Part shown: positions 45,607 to 57,348 of the stretch, piece by piece
Layout: each line of letters starts with the position of its first letter
Position numbering within the stretch: the first letter of the stretch is position 1
NCBI GenBank assembly: GCA_037176885.1
Contig: JAWWNJ010000048.1
Location: 558,001 to 622,000, forward strand
Direction of reading: 5' to 3'
DNA: 64,000 bases
Source: Favolaschia claudopus
Lineage: Eukaryota; Basidiomycota; Agaricomycetes; Agaricales; Mycenaceae
Made by a program: the position numbers and the translations under genes
Notes under the pieces: generated by a model
What the model saw: the letters and a program-made list of their open reading frames with translations, nothing else
What the model was told of the DNA's origin: nothing
Databases searched by the model: none

Positions 45607-47500
45607 GGTATATCTCGCCCCATCCGCTACCCAGAATCCGACGTACTTCAAACTCATGTCTCTCGATTTGCTCTCGACCCGCCGGCTCCCGCGTCCCAAA
45701 CATAACGCATCAAAGAGTCCCGTAACTACACCCGCAGCAGCAGCGCCGTATGCGGAGGGAATTATCCCGGGGCATCCGCTGGCCGAGGCGCAGCTCCGTC
45801 GAGGGGAAAAGGTGAAAATGCCTAAAGGTGGAGTAGCACAGCCACAGCGAGGAATGCCATGAGCGACTGGAGCAATCCCGACACCACAACACATCTGCCT
45901 CGAGGTGCTCTGTGTAGGAGCTCGTAGATGCTCAGAAAGCGCCTCGATGCCAGAGTGGTCACCTGTATAGACCACCGAAATTACCCAAGCTCGATGCATC
46001 GTGGACCTTCGTGGTACGAGCAGCCGGGGTCCGAGGATTCGGCGAGGAAAACCGCAGGACCAGAAAACAAAAGAAAGTCCGTACTTATCATTCCCGAGCT
46101 CGTGCGGAGTCATCGCGCGTTGCGCCTCCGCAAAGCCAAAACACTTGGCGACTCCCAGCCTCAGGCGTCTGCCCCGAGTATGCGAGTGCCAGTGAGCCGC
46201 TCTCGCGAAGCCCAATACCAAAGTGTCGGGTACACCCTCAGCGACGAAGCGTGGAACCATAACCACTTCCACGGCCAGAGACTCATTTCTCCTCCCTCCA
46301 GGCCATCCATGGATCCTGGGCAGCAGCAGCAGTGCCCAGACTCGACCCCGGGTAAATCTCGTCGACACCAAAGCCAGGCTTCTAAAGTCGGTACAGCTGA
46401 GCCCACATCTTGCGGATGAGTATCTCAGCGGACGTAGCCGCAGCAGCGGCGAAAAGAGTTCGATGTCTGTGAGAAAAAGTGAGGTCAGCTCAGAGGAATA
46501 TGGTTGGGCATGGCGAGAAGATGCGCAAATTGAGTAGTTGTGGGGAACAATAACGAAGGGGGAGGAAACGGAACGATACGTACCATAAAAGGCTGTCTGC
46601 GACCAAGGAGAGTATTCCTACGAGGCGTCGTTTTCGCGTGCTTATCCTCCAATCCTATCCATCCCGCAGTTGGAGCGCATATCGGCCATATCAGTAGCTC
46701 GAGCCTACGCGCCGTCGTAGTATCCAGGTGTCTCTTGTCTCTTGCTAACATGTAAGGGGTGAGGTTAAGAAGCGCTCTGGAGACTGGTATGCATACCGCA
46801 ATCGTTTTGCCTCGCCGATGTTATCCAGGTCGTGAACGACAAGATTTACTTTTTTCCTGGGAGAGTATGGGTTAGCGAAGGAGAAAGAAGAAAGAAAAAA
46901 GAAAAACGCGAGGAGAAGGGACGCAAGGGGCAGGGAAAAAGAACCGTATCATGCCAATGCTCGTACAGCTGCTTTATTTATATATGTCGCTACAGTGGCG
47001 TATCGACTCTGAAGTGTAGGTGGAAGCCTCAGTCGCGCCTCGCTTGCTCTGGCCAGTCGATAGTGTCCCCGTCCCGAGTCAAAGTGAGGAAGGTTTGTAA
47101 CCTCACCCGTGAATACGAAGGTCAGTGCGTGGATGACGAGAGACGGAAACGGCATGAGAATCTGGAAGGTATAGTGAGCCGCCGCCGCGAGCGAGGGGGA
47201 AAAAGGACAAGAATAAGGGAGAAAATGGTAGGAGATCGAGGAAAACAGCATGATATTGAAGACACTCTCGATAGATAAATTCGTTAGCGCAAGGAAAAGG
47301 AAGGAAAAGATGAGAGAGTGAAAGAGAAAAACACGCACCATACTTCCAATGAAATCCACAGCTCTGCGCTCCCAGTCGCGGCTGTCGAGTCTCGATGCAC
47401 GTCAAAGACACATTCGTATCCCCAAATTCCCTGCGACCTGAGATGCACCTGGATCGCGTCCAATTTCAGCATTTTGAGTAACGAGCAAAGATAGTCAAAC
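45607..47500. repeat. Diverged dispersed repeat, copy 1 (minus orientation of the conserved frame)
   Basis: From about 45650 to 46750 this region matches 62380-63560 over about 1.1 kb with many differences. The shared landmarks include GACCCGCCGGCT-CCGCGTCCCAA, CTACACCCGCAGCAGCAGC, ATCCCGGGGCATCCGCTG, GGCGCAGCTCC, ACAGCTG-GCCC-CATCTTGCG. On the minus strand both copies keep one frame open (SGCPG, then S-YGAAAAGV, then LGRGSRRVE). A minus-strand peptide near 46390 (TSAEILIRKMWAQLY) has a counterpart near 63215 (TSAELFVRKMRAQLY). I do not recognise a protein family; it may be a dead gene or transposon relic. The remainder to 47500 shows no gene. Confidence 0.5.
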
Positions 47501-48652
47501 GCACCTATAACGCTTCGAGGCGGATTGCATGAAAAGTGGCAGCACAGTCAGCTGCGTGGTCCTTGAGTGCACTTCAAGTTGATCTTCGAAGCTGAAGAGA
47601 GAGGTGTGAAATTCAAAAGGCTAGGAAGGGGGCTAAGGAGTGCCAACTTCGAGATAAACCATTTTCGTAAATCAGCCCAAAGGTCGAGAATTGACTATAA
47701 GACAGCCTTTCTATCGGAACGTAGCGCGCAGTATGCGGAGGCCCCGGTAATCGTCGTTCGTCGTCGTCGAAGGCTTGGAGAATGATGATTCAGAGAGGAA
47801 ATCAGGAAGATGTCATGCAGCAGTTGCCGCATTCCGTCCTCTCGAGTCTCATCGCAATCTATACCGCCCCGAATCACCGTTTCATCGCAGTGACCAAAGT
47901 ATCTCTCGTCTCCTCTCGATTGTCTATTCGCTCCCTCTTTGAATCTGGTCTACATATCCATGAAATGTCAATACTCTAGTTCGAGATGAAGACGGCGTAC
48001 CTTGTATAAGGGTAAGCTCGGAAGTTAGGCGCATCCCGAGCTAAGTACTAGATCGGCCGCTTTTCGTAGCCCGCAATACCCTTGGGCTTCGGGAGCACTC
48101 AGCAGAAGCATTTCGGGCTGAACGTCGAGTTCCGGATCAATTCCGGATGCAAGGTTGATGGGAAGATGTGGGAACGTCCAAAATCAACAAATGTAAATAC
48201 GCTCTTGCCTCCTACAATGATGTGGCTACGTTCTAAAGCTCTTTTTGAACCGCCGGCCGCAAAGGTATTCCTGTGAAACTCTCGCGTTTCTAAACTTGCC
48301 TGCGGTCCAAACTTTGAAGGCGATATCGATTCAACGCAGTTTGCCGCTTCACAGTATCTAAATTCTTACTTCCATTACACGCTGCACAGGAACGAGGAAC
48401 CTCGCGTGGGTTTAAAGAGCCTCGTATTGCTCATTGGTCGCCCAAGAAAAGGCAAATCACCAGAAATACTTCTGATATACAAACTCTCTGGTGATATCTC
48501 GATTCTCGAAAGTTGCGGACAACGGCTCGACAAGAGTCTCTGAATATTATTCAATACAAAACTAAATCCGGGTTTAAATTATCAACAAACTACTAGCTTC
48601 TTGTGAGCTACGAATGACGGTCAATACATAGCCTGAGGTAGCAAATCTAGCT
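47501..48652. repeat. Intergenic with the second copy of the 42.7-kb segment
   Basis: 48005-48425 is the partner of 42697-43200 (same orientation). Outside it no gene or known element is seen. Confidence 0.5.
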
Positions 48653-50259
48653 TCAGCAGTCATATGAAACAACTCTCCAGAGAGCCTCAGACCGACCGGT
48701 CCGTCTCCGCGTTGAATTCGGCATTGCAAGCTGAACTTCTCGCAATGTAGGGTGAGCCGTGTTAAGTAACTCCAGTGCACGCTGCTGCGCGGCCAAAGGC
48801 AAAGGAGTCTCCACCCATGCTGCTCGCAGATGAAGAATCTCAATGCTGTGAGGAAGAGGAAGAGGGTAAATCTTTTGCATGAACCACTAAAGGGGAAACT
48901 GTAAGTAATCTTGAATAAGACGAAAACAAGGTTGAGATGCTCACCTGGTGCAGCTGAGATTCAACCTCGAGCTCTGTATCCGGTATTTTGTCGAGGGAGA
49001 TGATAATATCTGTGTCCAGATCGGAGGAATCTCCTTCGTCGTCAGATACTTCGTGTTCAGGTAAATCATCGAACGCTGTGTCATCGCACAGAATGGGCAG
49101 CTCGTCAACACCAAGCGGTTCCGATTCGATATCTTCTTCATCCCAGCATTCCACGCAGCAGGGGTCAATCTGGTGCGGATTAGGGACGTCGAGTGTCAGC
49201 TCGGTGAGATTAGGGAGGAGGGGCGTAATTTCAGAAAAGAGTTCGTCCAATGAATCAATGCGAGCCAAATCAAATCGCGATAGTATGAGGGGCATGTACT
49301 GAACGTGAGGAAGGTCAAGCGTGCGGACAGGAACAGAGCTGCGCGAGAGAGCCGCACACGCATGTAAAAGAGATTCGGCGGGACTGTTACTGGGACTGAT
49401 GGAGGCGCGTGTGATCGGTCGATTCGGTGCCAATGAAATTATCATGGCTGGTGGTCCAGTGAGTGCCCGTAAAGTCGGGAGAGAATCTCCCTTGATCGCC
49501 GGGAAGTCGGGACCTCGGAGGGAATTAACTGTCAGCGTTTCAAGTCGAGAGAACCGCTCGACTTGTTGGAAAAATGACTCCTGCCCCGTCACTGAACGAA
49601 GGGGTGAGATGGGCAAGGATAGGAAGATCGATCTCTGCGAAACCCTCTCGCAGGAAATAGTCATTGCTGAGATCAAGGCTCCGCAGCATGGCGTTTTTTG
49701 GCAGGACGCCTCCGGTATCAACGACGGTCAATTCGCGAGTGTCAATTGCGAGGTGTTGGAGTTTCGGCAGAGATAAAACCGTGCTTAAAAGCATAGTGTC
49801 TATCTTCAACCTTTTGAGATGCACCGCTGATAGATTATGGCACAGCGTTAGGGCTTTGCCAAAGGTCTCATAAATTCGAGTATGAAACGCTTCGGAGAGA
49901 CCGGTGGTGTCAAGTTTGTACTCTTCTTGATATCCCAATGTAACCGTCCACGACTGAACGAAAGGAGCAAATGTCAGTGGCGACTCTGTTAATTTCTCCA
50001 GTCGAACGGCAGTTCTGTGCATGGAGCGTAGACGGCGACTGAGATCCTCCTTGTCCATGAAAAAACCAGGATCATCGACCGCGGCATCGAAGGATAAGTG
50101 TTTGAATAGAAAGGGGAGAGTGATGGAGCGGAAGGGTTTACAGACAAATGATAGACGGTGTTGCTGGCGGAGCGAGCAGAGCGACCAGCACAAGGCCCAG
50201 ATCTCTACAGGCAGGAGAGAGAAATAGCGAACGGGTTGGTGCATGTCTCCAGTGTTCAT
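48653..50259 (-). pseudogene. F-box/LRR paralogue C with a one-base frame break
   Basis: Start ATG at 50259 (MNTGDMHQPVRYFSLLPVEIWALC). The F-box is followed by SFVCKPFRSITLPFLFKHLSFDAAVD. The frame is open to ILAHLTP at about 49600, then shifts. The second frame continues LRSVTGQESFFQQVERFSRLETL to the donor at 48944. The intron 48887-48944 (58 bp) leads to a last exon reading IEILHLRAAWVETPLPL and ending at 48653. Compared with the neighbouring copy, the sequence at 49599-49604 has one extra base (AAGGGGTGA against AAGTGTGA), which accounts for the shift. If corrected, the protein would be a full-length member like the one at 15961-17775. This is a pseudogene or a sequencing error. Confidence 0.75.
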
Positions 50260-50942
50260 GACGCGGGTGTTAGATGCTCAGCGAGGGCAGCCCGCGCCGT
50301 TCAACAAGGATAGCGAAATAGTGATCGCTGTGGTACAGCTTTGACGGAGGTTGTCGAGGTACTCATCCCGGTGGCCGCCCGGTCGTTGGCGTTCACGACC
50401 TGGAGATGATCATGGCACAGTTCTCTTCAAATCAGACCCCAGAAGTAAGTCGATAGCAATTGCCATTGATCAATGATACAACAGCCGCTGCCGCTCGGCC
50501 TCTGTATCTCATTGAATTGTAGGCTTTGTAGCTCAGCGCACTGTGCGGAAGCTCCGTGGCGGTAATCGTCGTTCGTCGTTGTCGTCCTTTGTCGCCTCTC
50601 AGACACAGTGAGAGGAAATCGCAGCAGATGACAGCATGCAATCTGGATCAAGGCATCCGGTTACCCAATATCCCGGTCCGGTGATGCGCCTGATGCGCAT
50701 ATCTGAACATTTCTTGCGGTTTAGAATTTCTTTGGCTCGGGGCATTGAGTAAAAGAAATTGTGATTTGTAATTCTTTCATACATGGAGCCATAAGGAATA
50801 ATATATATCCACATCCTGAGCGAACGGCGAAACTGAAAGTCTCAAGCTCCCAATTCTTCAAAATTCTGAATAACAGACGAATCAACTATACATTTCTCGT
50901 GAGCGACAAATGACAATCAATAAATCGGTAGTGAGTCTCGGA
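50260..50942. other. Spacer between the two F-box/LRR copies
   Basis: The part next to 50259 is similar to the region upstream of the second copy (about 52620-52690), for example CGACCTGGAGAT and GTTGTC-AGGTAC, so the tandem duplication included promoter sequence. No gene is seen. Confidence 0.5.
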
Positions 50943-52546
50943 TCAGCAATCGTTCGACACGACTCTCCAGAAGGACTCAGACAGACCGGTTCGCCTCCAT
51001 GTCGAATTCCGACGCAATCCAAGCTGAACTTCTTGCAACGTGGGGTAAGCCATGTGCAGCGACTCCAGTGCGCGCTCCTGTGCAGCCAAAGGCAGAGGAG
51101 TCCCCACCCAGGATGCTTGTAGATGAAGGATCTCAATGTTGCGAGGAAGGGGAAGTGCGCTCGGGGAAATCTGCTGCAGGAAAGACTAAGGAGGGAATCC
51201 TAAGTAATCTTGAATAAGACGAAACCAAGCTTGAGATGCTCACCTGGCGCAGCCAGGAGTCCGCCTGGAGCTCTTTGTCCGGTGATTTGTCGAGGGATAT
51301 GGTGATATTTGTGCCCAAACCAGAGGCATCTCCTTCATCATCGGATATATCGTGTTCAGGTAAGTCATCGAATGCCGTGTCATCGCACAGAATGGGCAAC
51401 TCATCATCACTAAGTGGTTCCGAGTTAACATTTATTCCACTGAAGCAGCCCCCGCAGGCCCAGCCGCCCAAGTGCGGATTTGAGAGCTGGAGTGCTAGCT
51501 CAGTGAGATCAGGGAGGAGGGTTGCAATTTCGGTCAAGAATTCGTGCATCGAGTTGATGCTGTGCAAATTAGATTGCCATGGTAGGAGCTGGGGTACGAA
51601 GTGAATGGCAGGGAGGTCAAGTGTGCGGACAGGAACGGAGCTGCGAGAGAGAGCAGCACACGTCTGTAAAACAGCCGCTGCGTCAGTGAAACCAATGAAG
51701 GCCCGTGCAATAGGTCGATTGGGCGCCAATGAGATTATCATGACTGGTGGTCCAGTGAGGGTCCGTAAAATCGGGAGAGAATTTGCCTTGATCACCGGGA
51801 AGTCGGGGCCTTGAACGGAAATGACTGTCAATGTTTCAAGCCGAGAAAACCGCTCGACATATTGAAAAAAGGATCCCTGCCCCGTCACTGAACGAAGTGT
51901 GAGATGGGCAAGGATAGGAAGATCAATCTCTGCGAACTCCTGCAAGAAATAATCGTCGCTGAGATCAAGGCTCCGCAGCATGGCGGTTTTTGGCAGGACG
52001 CCTCCGGTATCAGCGACGGTCAATTCGCGAGTGTCGATCGTGAGGTGTTGTAGTTTCGGCAGAGATAGAATTGTGCTTAAAAGCATAGTGTCTATCTTCA
52101 GCCTTTTGAGATGCACCGTCGACAGGTTATGGCATAGTGTTAGGGCTTTGCCAAAGATCGCGAAAATTCGAGTGTGGAGTGTTTCGGAGAGACCGGTCAC
52201 TCCGGTGGTGTCAAGTTTGTCCTGTTTTTGATATCCCAATGTAACCGTCCAGGATTGAACGAAAGGAGCAAATGCCAAGGGCGACTCTGTTAAGTTCTCC
52301 AGCCGAACGGCAGTTCTGTGCATGGAGCGCAGACGGCAAATGTGATACTCCTTGTCCATGTAAAAGTCAAAGGCATCGACCCCGGCATCGAAGGATAGGT
52401 GTTTGAATAGAAAGGGGGAGAGTGATAGAGCGGAAGAGTTTGCAGACAAAGGATAGACGTCGCTGCTGGCGGAGGGAGCATAGAGACCAACACAAGGTCC
52501 AGATCTCTACAGGCAGGAGAGCTAGATAGCGGACGGACTGGTGCAT
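50943..52546 (-). pseudogene. F-box/LRR paralogue E with a one-base frame break
   Basis: The tandem duplicate of copy C has the same orientation and intron position (51186-51243, 58 bp). From ATG 52546 it reads MHQSVRYLALLPVEIWTLC and LSFVCKLFRSITLPL, then the frame breaks. The next frame picks up at PFLFKHLSFDAGVD and continues intact to the last exon (IEILHLQASWVGTPLPL, ending SNDC). The break lies in a run of five G at about 52412-52417 (plus strand) where copy C has four. At the site where C is broken, E is intact, and vice versa. Leu-rich repeats and the acidic block before the last intron are as in the other copies. Confidence 0.75.
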
Positions 52547-55229
52547 GTCTCCACAACGCAGGTGGAGAAGTGAGGGCAGCCCGCTCAAGAAGGATAGCGA
52601 GATAAATATGAATCGTTGTGGTACAGCTTTGGCGGATGTTGTCAAGGTACCCATCTTTGGGCGCCGTGGCATTCGCGACCTGGAGATCCGTACTGCCCGC
52701 CATCTTCCATACTGTACTTAGAGCTCAAGTATCGTGTGTAGCGTGGCGAAAATGTACACATATAGACAAGAGTCGAATGGCTAAAAGCAGAAGATCAGCA
52801 AAAGACAGGTATGAATCACGAAGAAGAGAAAAGAATCGTTAACAGCCTTCCGAATGTGAACCCGAATAGGAACACGGGAAGTGGTACAAGTATGCAACGA
52901 ACCGGGGAATAATCGCTGCATATCAAGCAGAATAGGTATGAAAATCCTTTCGAATCGAATCGACTGACGACTGAGACGTTTCACGGAATCCATGTGCTCG
53001 TCCCAACATCTACGTCCTGGCGGATGGGTCGCGGAGGCTGACAGTGCACCGCGCCACTACGGCGATATTCTTGCCGATGAGCTCCTTTCACATCCACAAG
53101 TTTTTTTTACGACCGCTCCAGGCTCCTCCTCCATTGTCACGCCGTCACGAGCGTGACCACCGACAATGCAGTGGACAAACCACCGCTAACGCGGATGGCT
53201 CCTGGCGGCGTCGCTCCCTGCCGCGGAGAGGCGCGCCAACGTTTGGCAACCCCGACACAGATGGAGTCTCTTTGTCGGCTTCACCCGACCAGCTCATGTA
53301 CGACACGGCACGGCCAAAAGCGAAGAGCGCGTCTACCAATCTTTTGAGCGCCGCCTCCAAGCACGAAGCAGCGGACAACGCGCCCTTGAGAATGATGGGG
53401 AATAGAGGATGATTGAAGTACGCACGACCCAAGCGAGGTACGTATCAGCTTGGTATCAGCGCCTGGATCGTTATCGAATGCCTCCTGAAAACACGGCGGC
53501 GCGTAACCTTCCCCGAGCAGCAACTCTCATCCTGCTTCCATGCATCCGTCCGTCCAGGATGCACCACGAGCGGTCGGCTGGAAGGCAATGAGAAGCAGGA
53601 TGCGCACTGGCGAGAAACAGGGATACCCAGGGCATGATGATGATAAAGACAGCGTGAATCGGATCGATGGACGAAGCGGCAACATCGACGACAACGCCAG
53701 TATTGCCGACGAGGAGGCGGAAAAAAAAGATGTGGAGGTAGTGGTGCACACGCACAACGCGGGCACACCCGCACCGCGGTCGTCGACCGTTCGCTCATTC
53801 CACGAAGAGACCCCATCTGCCGCCCGCGAGCATCATCCGAAGGCGACACTCTCGACCTCCACCCATCCGTCCATTCTGGCCATCACGACGAGCGTCGTGC
53901 AGGCGAGAAAAGACGGATAGGCGGAGGGTGTCACCGTGGCGAGGGACTGAGGTACCCGGTCTCGCTGGTGTCGAGGGAAGACCTGCGTCACTGGGCGCCT
54001 TGTCTCGACCGGAATCCGCGTTCCCGAGGCAGACGGAACAGTGAGGTCTGCGAAGAAGGAATGTCAGTCAAGTGAGGCGCAGTCAGATAGCGAGAGAAGA
54101 GGAAGATTGACGAGCATCGACCCGTCCGAGCTCGGAGAAGATCGAGAGGAAGAAAACAATGCGTGCGAACACACAAACAGGTATTCCGCCTTCCCGGGCG
54201 AGCCTGTCCCACTGAAATGAGAAATATCACGAAGAGGCGAGGACACGTCATCGTCGACCGCGTCCGTTGCGCCTATCCACCCCAGAAGATCCAGAGTAAA
54301 CGTGAAGCAGCAAATCGCTGGGGAAATGAGCGGCGCAAGCTTCGCCTGTGATGCGGACGGGATTTTGGGGTAGCATGTAGTGCATATCTTCAAAATTGGC
54401 CCTTTTTATTCACTAGTTTCATTGTTCTTCCGGAAAATTGCTGAATCTGCCGAATTTGAAGCAACGTTTGGTCGTAAGGAAGCAACGTTTGGGCGTAATG
54501 GTCTCTTTTTCCCTGTGTACTAGTAGACCTTGCGCTAGACGACAAGCAGGAATGAGGAAGAAGCAGTCACTGAAGCTATCGGTACCAGGAATAAATTCGG
54601 TGAGAAGAGATGATCATGATTGTTTACTCGTGTTGACGTTGCCCTTCAATTCCTTTTCTTTCTTTCCAATTTCTTTCACTGCTCACTAGCGCTCACTTCA
54701 AGGTGAGTATGCGGCTACTCCCTCATCTCTACTCGTCAGCTGATAGTCTCGCACAGGGCCTAATCCATGAAAGCAAAACCTTGACGTGCCAAGCTGTCCA
54801 CTATCGCCATGCACAATACCCGCGACATTCGAGAGGTATCGCAGTCCCGCGCCGCAGTGCTACCTACGCCTATCCGTCTCTCCTCGCCTTCGCGGCTCTT
54901 GTCGTGATGGCTAGACTAAACGGATGGGGGCAGGTTAAGCGTTGTCACGCCAGCCGCAGGCGAGACGACACACATATACCTCCGAGTCGTCTTGGGTATG
55001 TGCCTCTATCGTTCTTGCCGCTTATATGTTGGTGACACCAAAATCCCCGTCGTCTGACTTGTACTGATGCCCCCCTTGCATGCGGGTTACTCTCCCGGAG
55101 TCTCTGCTTTCTCTGTACTTTCAGCCCCCACCAATTCTGCTCAAATTGCTTCTAAGCCGTGGGTTTTCATAGCCACCATTGCCTCTGCGCCGATCGTCTG
55201 AGAGTTGCTGCTCGGGAATATGCATGAGC
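52547..55229. other. Intergenic, one possible small gene at 53540-53920
   Basis: About 2.7 kb without a clear gene. A plus-strand frame 53540-53920 (126 codons) has a disordered, charged composition (DDDKDSVNRIDGRSGNIDDNAS) that looks more protein-like than its neighbours. A preceding frame (to 53412) ends DQLMYDTARPKAKSAS...NAPLRMMGN. They could be exons of one small gene, but no splice pair joins them in phase. No family is recognised. Confidence 0.3.
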
Positions 55230-55738
55230 GCCTGGCTCTGACGCGGATGCGGATGAAGCTGACGCTTCGCCTACGCGGTGGATATTACTCTCGGCCGTGC
55301 TCGCTGGCCTACCCGATCTCTGCAATCTCAAGCTTCACGTCACCGGCGACTCTTACACGTCGTATTCTGCGGGAAATCTCCGTATGCTGATGCTACGCAG
55401 CCTCGACGTTAGCAGGCATGCACTCTTGCTCAATGGGTTTACGAGACGGATAGGCTTTTCGAATCTTGTCGGTCTGTCGATTGAGTTGGGCGCATACGAA
55501 GGTGGTGTTCGCGCATATTGCGGAGAGGTCTCCGCTGCTGGAGTCATTGAGGGTGGATGCGAAGCCGGATTATTCGCCTTTTCCCGAGCTTTGGTCGGGT
55601 TCGTTGCCGAATTTGCGCAAGATTATCGGGCCGCAGATAGATGGGTTGACACCCCCGCGCACGATTAGTCGTATGGTTGTGGGAAGGACGTGGACTGGAG
55701 CGACAAGGGGACGGCCTTTCCGAGCTTTTCTCTCGTAG
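55230..55738 (+). pseudogene. Truncated, broken F-box/LRR remnant
   Basis: A first frame reads WILLSAVLAGLPDLCNLKLHV and MLRSLDVSRHALLLNGF up to NLVGLSIELGA at about 55500. A second frame then continues VVFAHIAERSPLLESLRVDAK, GSLPNLRKIIGPQIDGLTPP and ends at 55738. The NLRKIIGP...LTPPRTISR motif is the counterpart of NLRNITGP...LAPDRPIVR in the intact gene at 15961. The F-box half is missing and the frames are offset by one base, so this is a partial pseudogene. Confidence 0.65.
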
Positions 55739-57348
55739 CTCCATTTCTTTGCTTCCAATGTCCGACGTCCCGAGCGCAGGAGATCTGTTTCGGGGCTTGA
55801 GCTTGCATCTACCAGATGGGATGTAACCTGACGCCCTTCGCGATGTGTTGTGGCTTTGCGGCTCCAAACCGAATTGCCTTTCTTCGTTTCTGACTGGACT
55901 TGAAGATCATATTGCCACCATGGAGGACTCATTCTTTCCATGAAAGCTAAACGTGGCATGTTGTTGGGACGCTGGGTAGACGCCAATGGGTCGTCGTTGT
56001 CTCCCTCTCAGACACGATTCCGTCAAAAGCGCAAGCTGCATCTGTGGTGGCTGTGCTCGAGCGACCTAGGTACTTTCACGTTTTCACCCTCAACGCGGTT
56101 ACCTCTCCCGAGCGGATGCTCCGGGATGGGTTTGTCTGTGTACCGCGCCGCCGCTGCGGATGTGGTTGTGGCGTTGTTCGGCGTATGGGGCTTGAGCTAG
56201 GCTAGCCGGCGGGCTTCGATACTTTTGCGCCTTAGTAGTACCTGGATTTGCGAGAATCTTTTGGCGGATGGGGTGGGTTGTATTCTTCGGTGCATCCTCT
56301 TTTCTGCAGCAGATTTCATTGGGGCGGTTCTTGGCGTCGTTGGAGTGGGATTCGTTAGCCGGGGGACACGGATAACGCTTCACCAGTGCATTCGGTGTCT
56401 TGGCGGCCTCAAGAAGTTCCCTCTAATTTCTCTACCGCGGTGCATTGAGAGTGATGGACTCTCCCAGGCCGCCCTGCCTTTATTGCGTTCACACGATCTG
56501 ACCTTTGGGTTGTCTGCGTGTATGTCAAACGATTGAAGCTACCCTAGGCCCATCTTTTCCGCGTCTGCTTCTCACTATAATATGTCTTCCATACATGATA
56601 CCCCTGCCCCCTAAATTACTGTCTCTATTCTCGCCATCAAGTATACTCCGTAAGTCCGCTTCCTATTTCTACAAAAATGGTCTTCTACTGCGCTCTCCAC
56701 ACTTATTTCAAAATTCATCGCAGCTCGCCGTCTCTTTTTAGTACATGTTTTGTATTCTTGCGCTACGCTGCAACTTTGTCGTCGTCGGCACAGAGAGCTT
56801 CGCGCACGGAAACTGACTGAGCTCGACCGCCGACGAATAGAGATACTTCAATTTTGTCTCTCCCCCTCAAACTCTCAAGTTGCCAACAAGCAAACCTTCA
56901 AGACCCTCAACCTCCCATCGCAATTTCCTCAAGCTGCCCTCAATGCCCTCAATTACGTTCAACAATAATTGTCAAACCTGGATCAGCTCCTGTCAAGACT
57001 CAGTCCACCCAATGGTCGGCTTCTCCTCAAGTCGATTGTATCGTTTCAACGCGTGGTAGTCGAGGGCGCGGTTCCACTGCGGTTCCTAGGCGTTGGTGCG
57101 TCATTCAGTATCTCATTCATTTCTCGTACATATATTGGGTCGTTGTTGTGTATCGGGTTTCTTCATGTCATTGACATAGTGTGCATGAGTTCAGAGTACA
57201 TGGATATCTTCTTGCGTTCTTGAAACAATCTGTCGGGAGAGCAAGGGCAAAAAAGGCTGGGAATGCTGGGTAATGTGGGCTGGTATAGTGCTGGTATCCG
57301 GTGCGGTTAACACCGCTGACGACCAGCTCATGAGCGCTGGCGAAATCT
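55739..57348. repeat. Intergenic with copy 2 of the dispersed repeat (about 56080-56350)
   Basis: Around 56080-56210 the plus strand encodes FTFSPST, SGCSGMGLSVYRAAAADVVVALF: the same frame as the repeats at 45.7 kb and 62.5 kb, here inverted and shorter. No gene is supported elsewhere in this stretch. Confidence 0.45.

Noticed and set aside
45352..46371. 339-codon minus-strand frame as a functional gene
   Set aside because: Part of it is conserved in two other repeat copies, so it is kept as a finding, but the rest overlaps the dsRBD gene and no family or splice structure supports a full gene.
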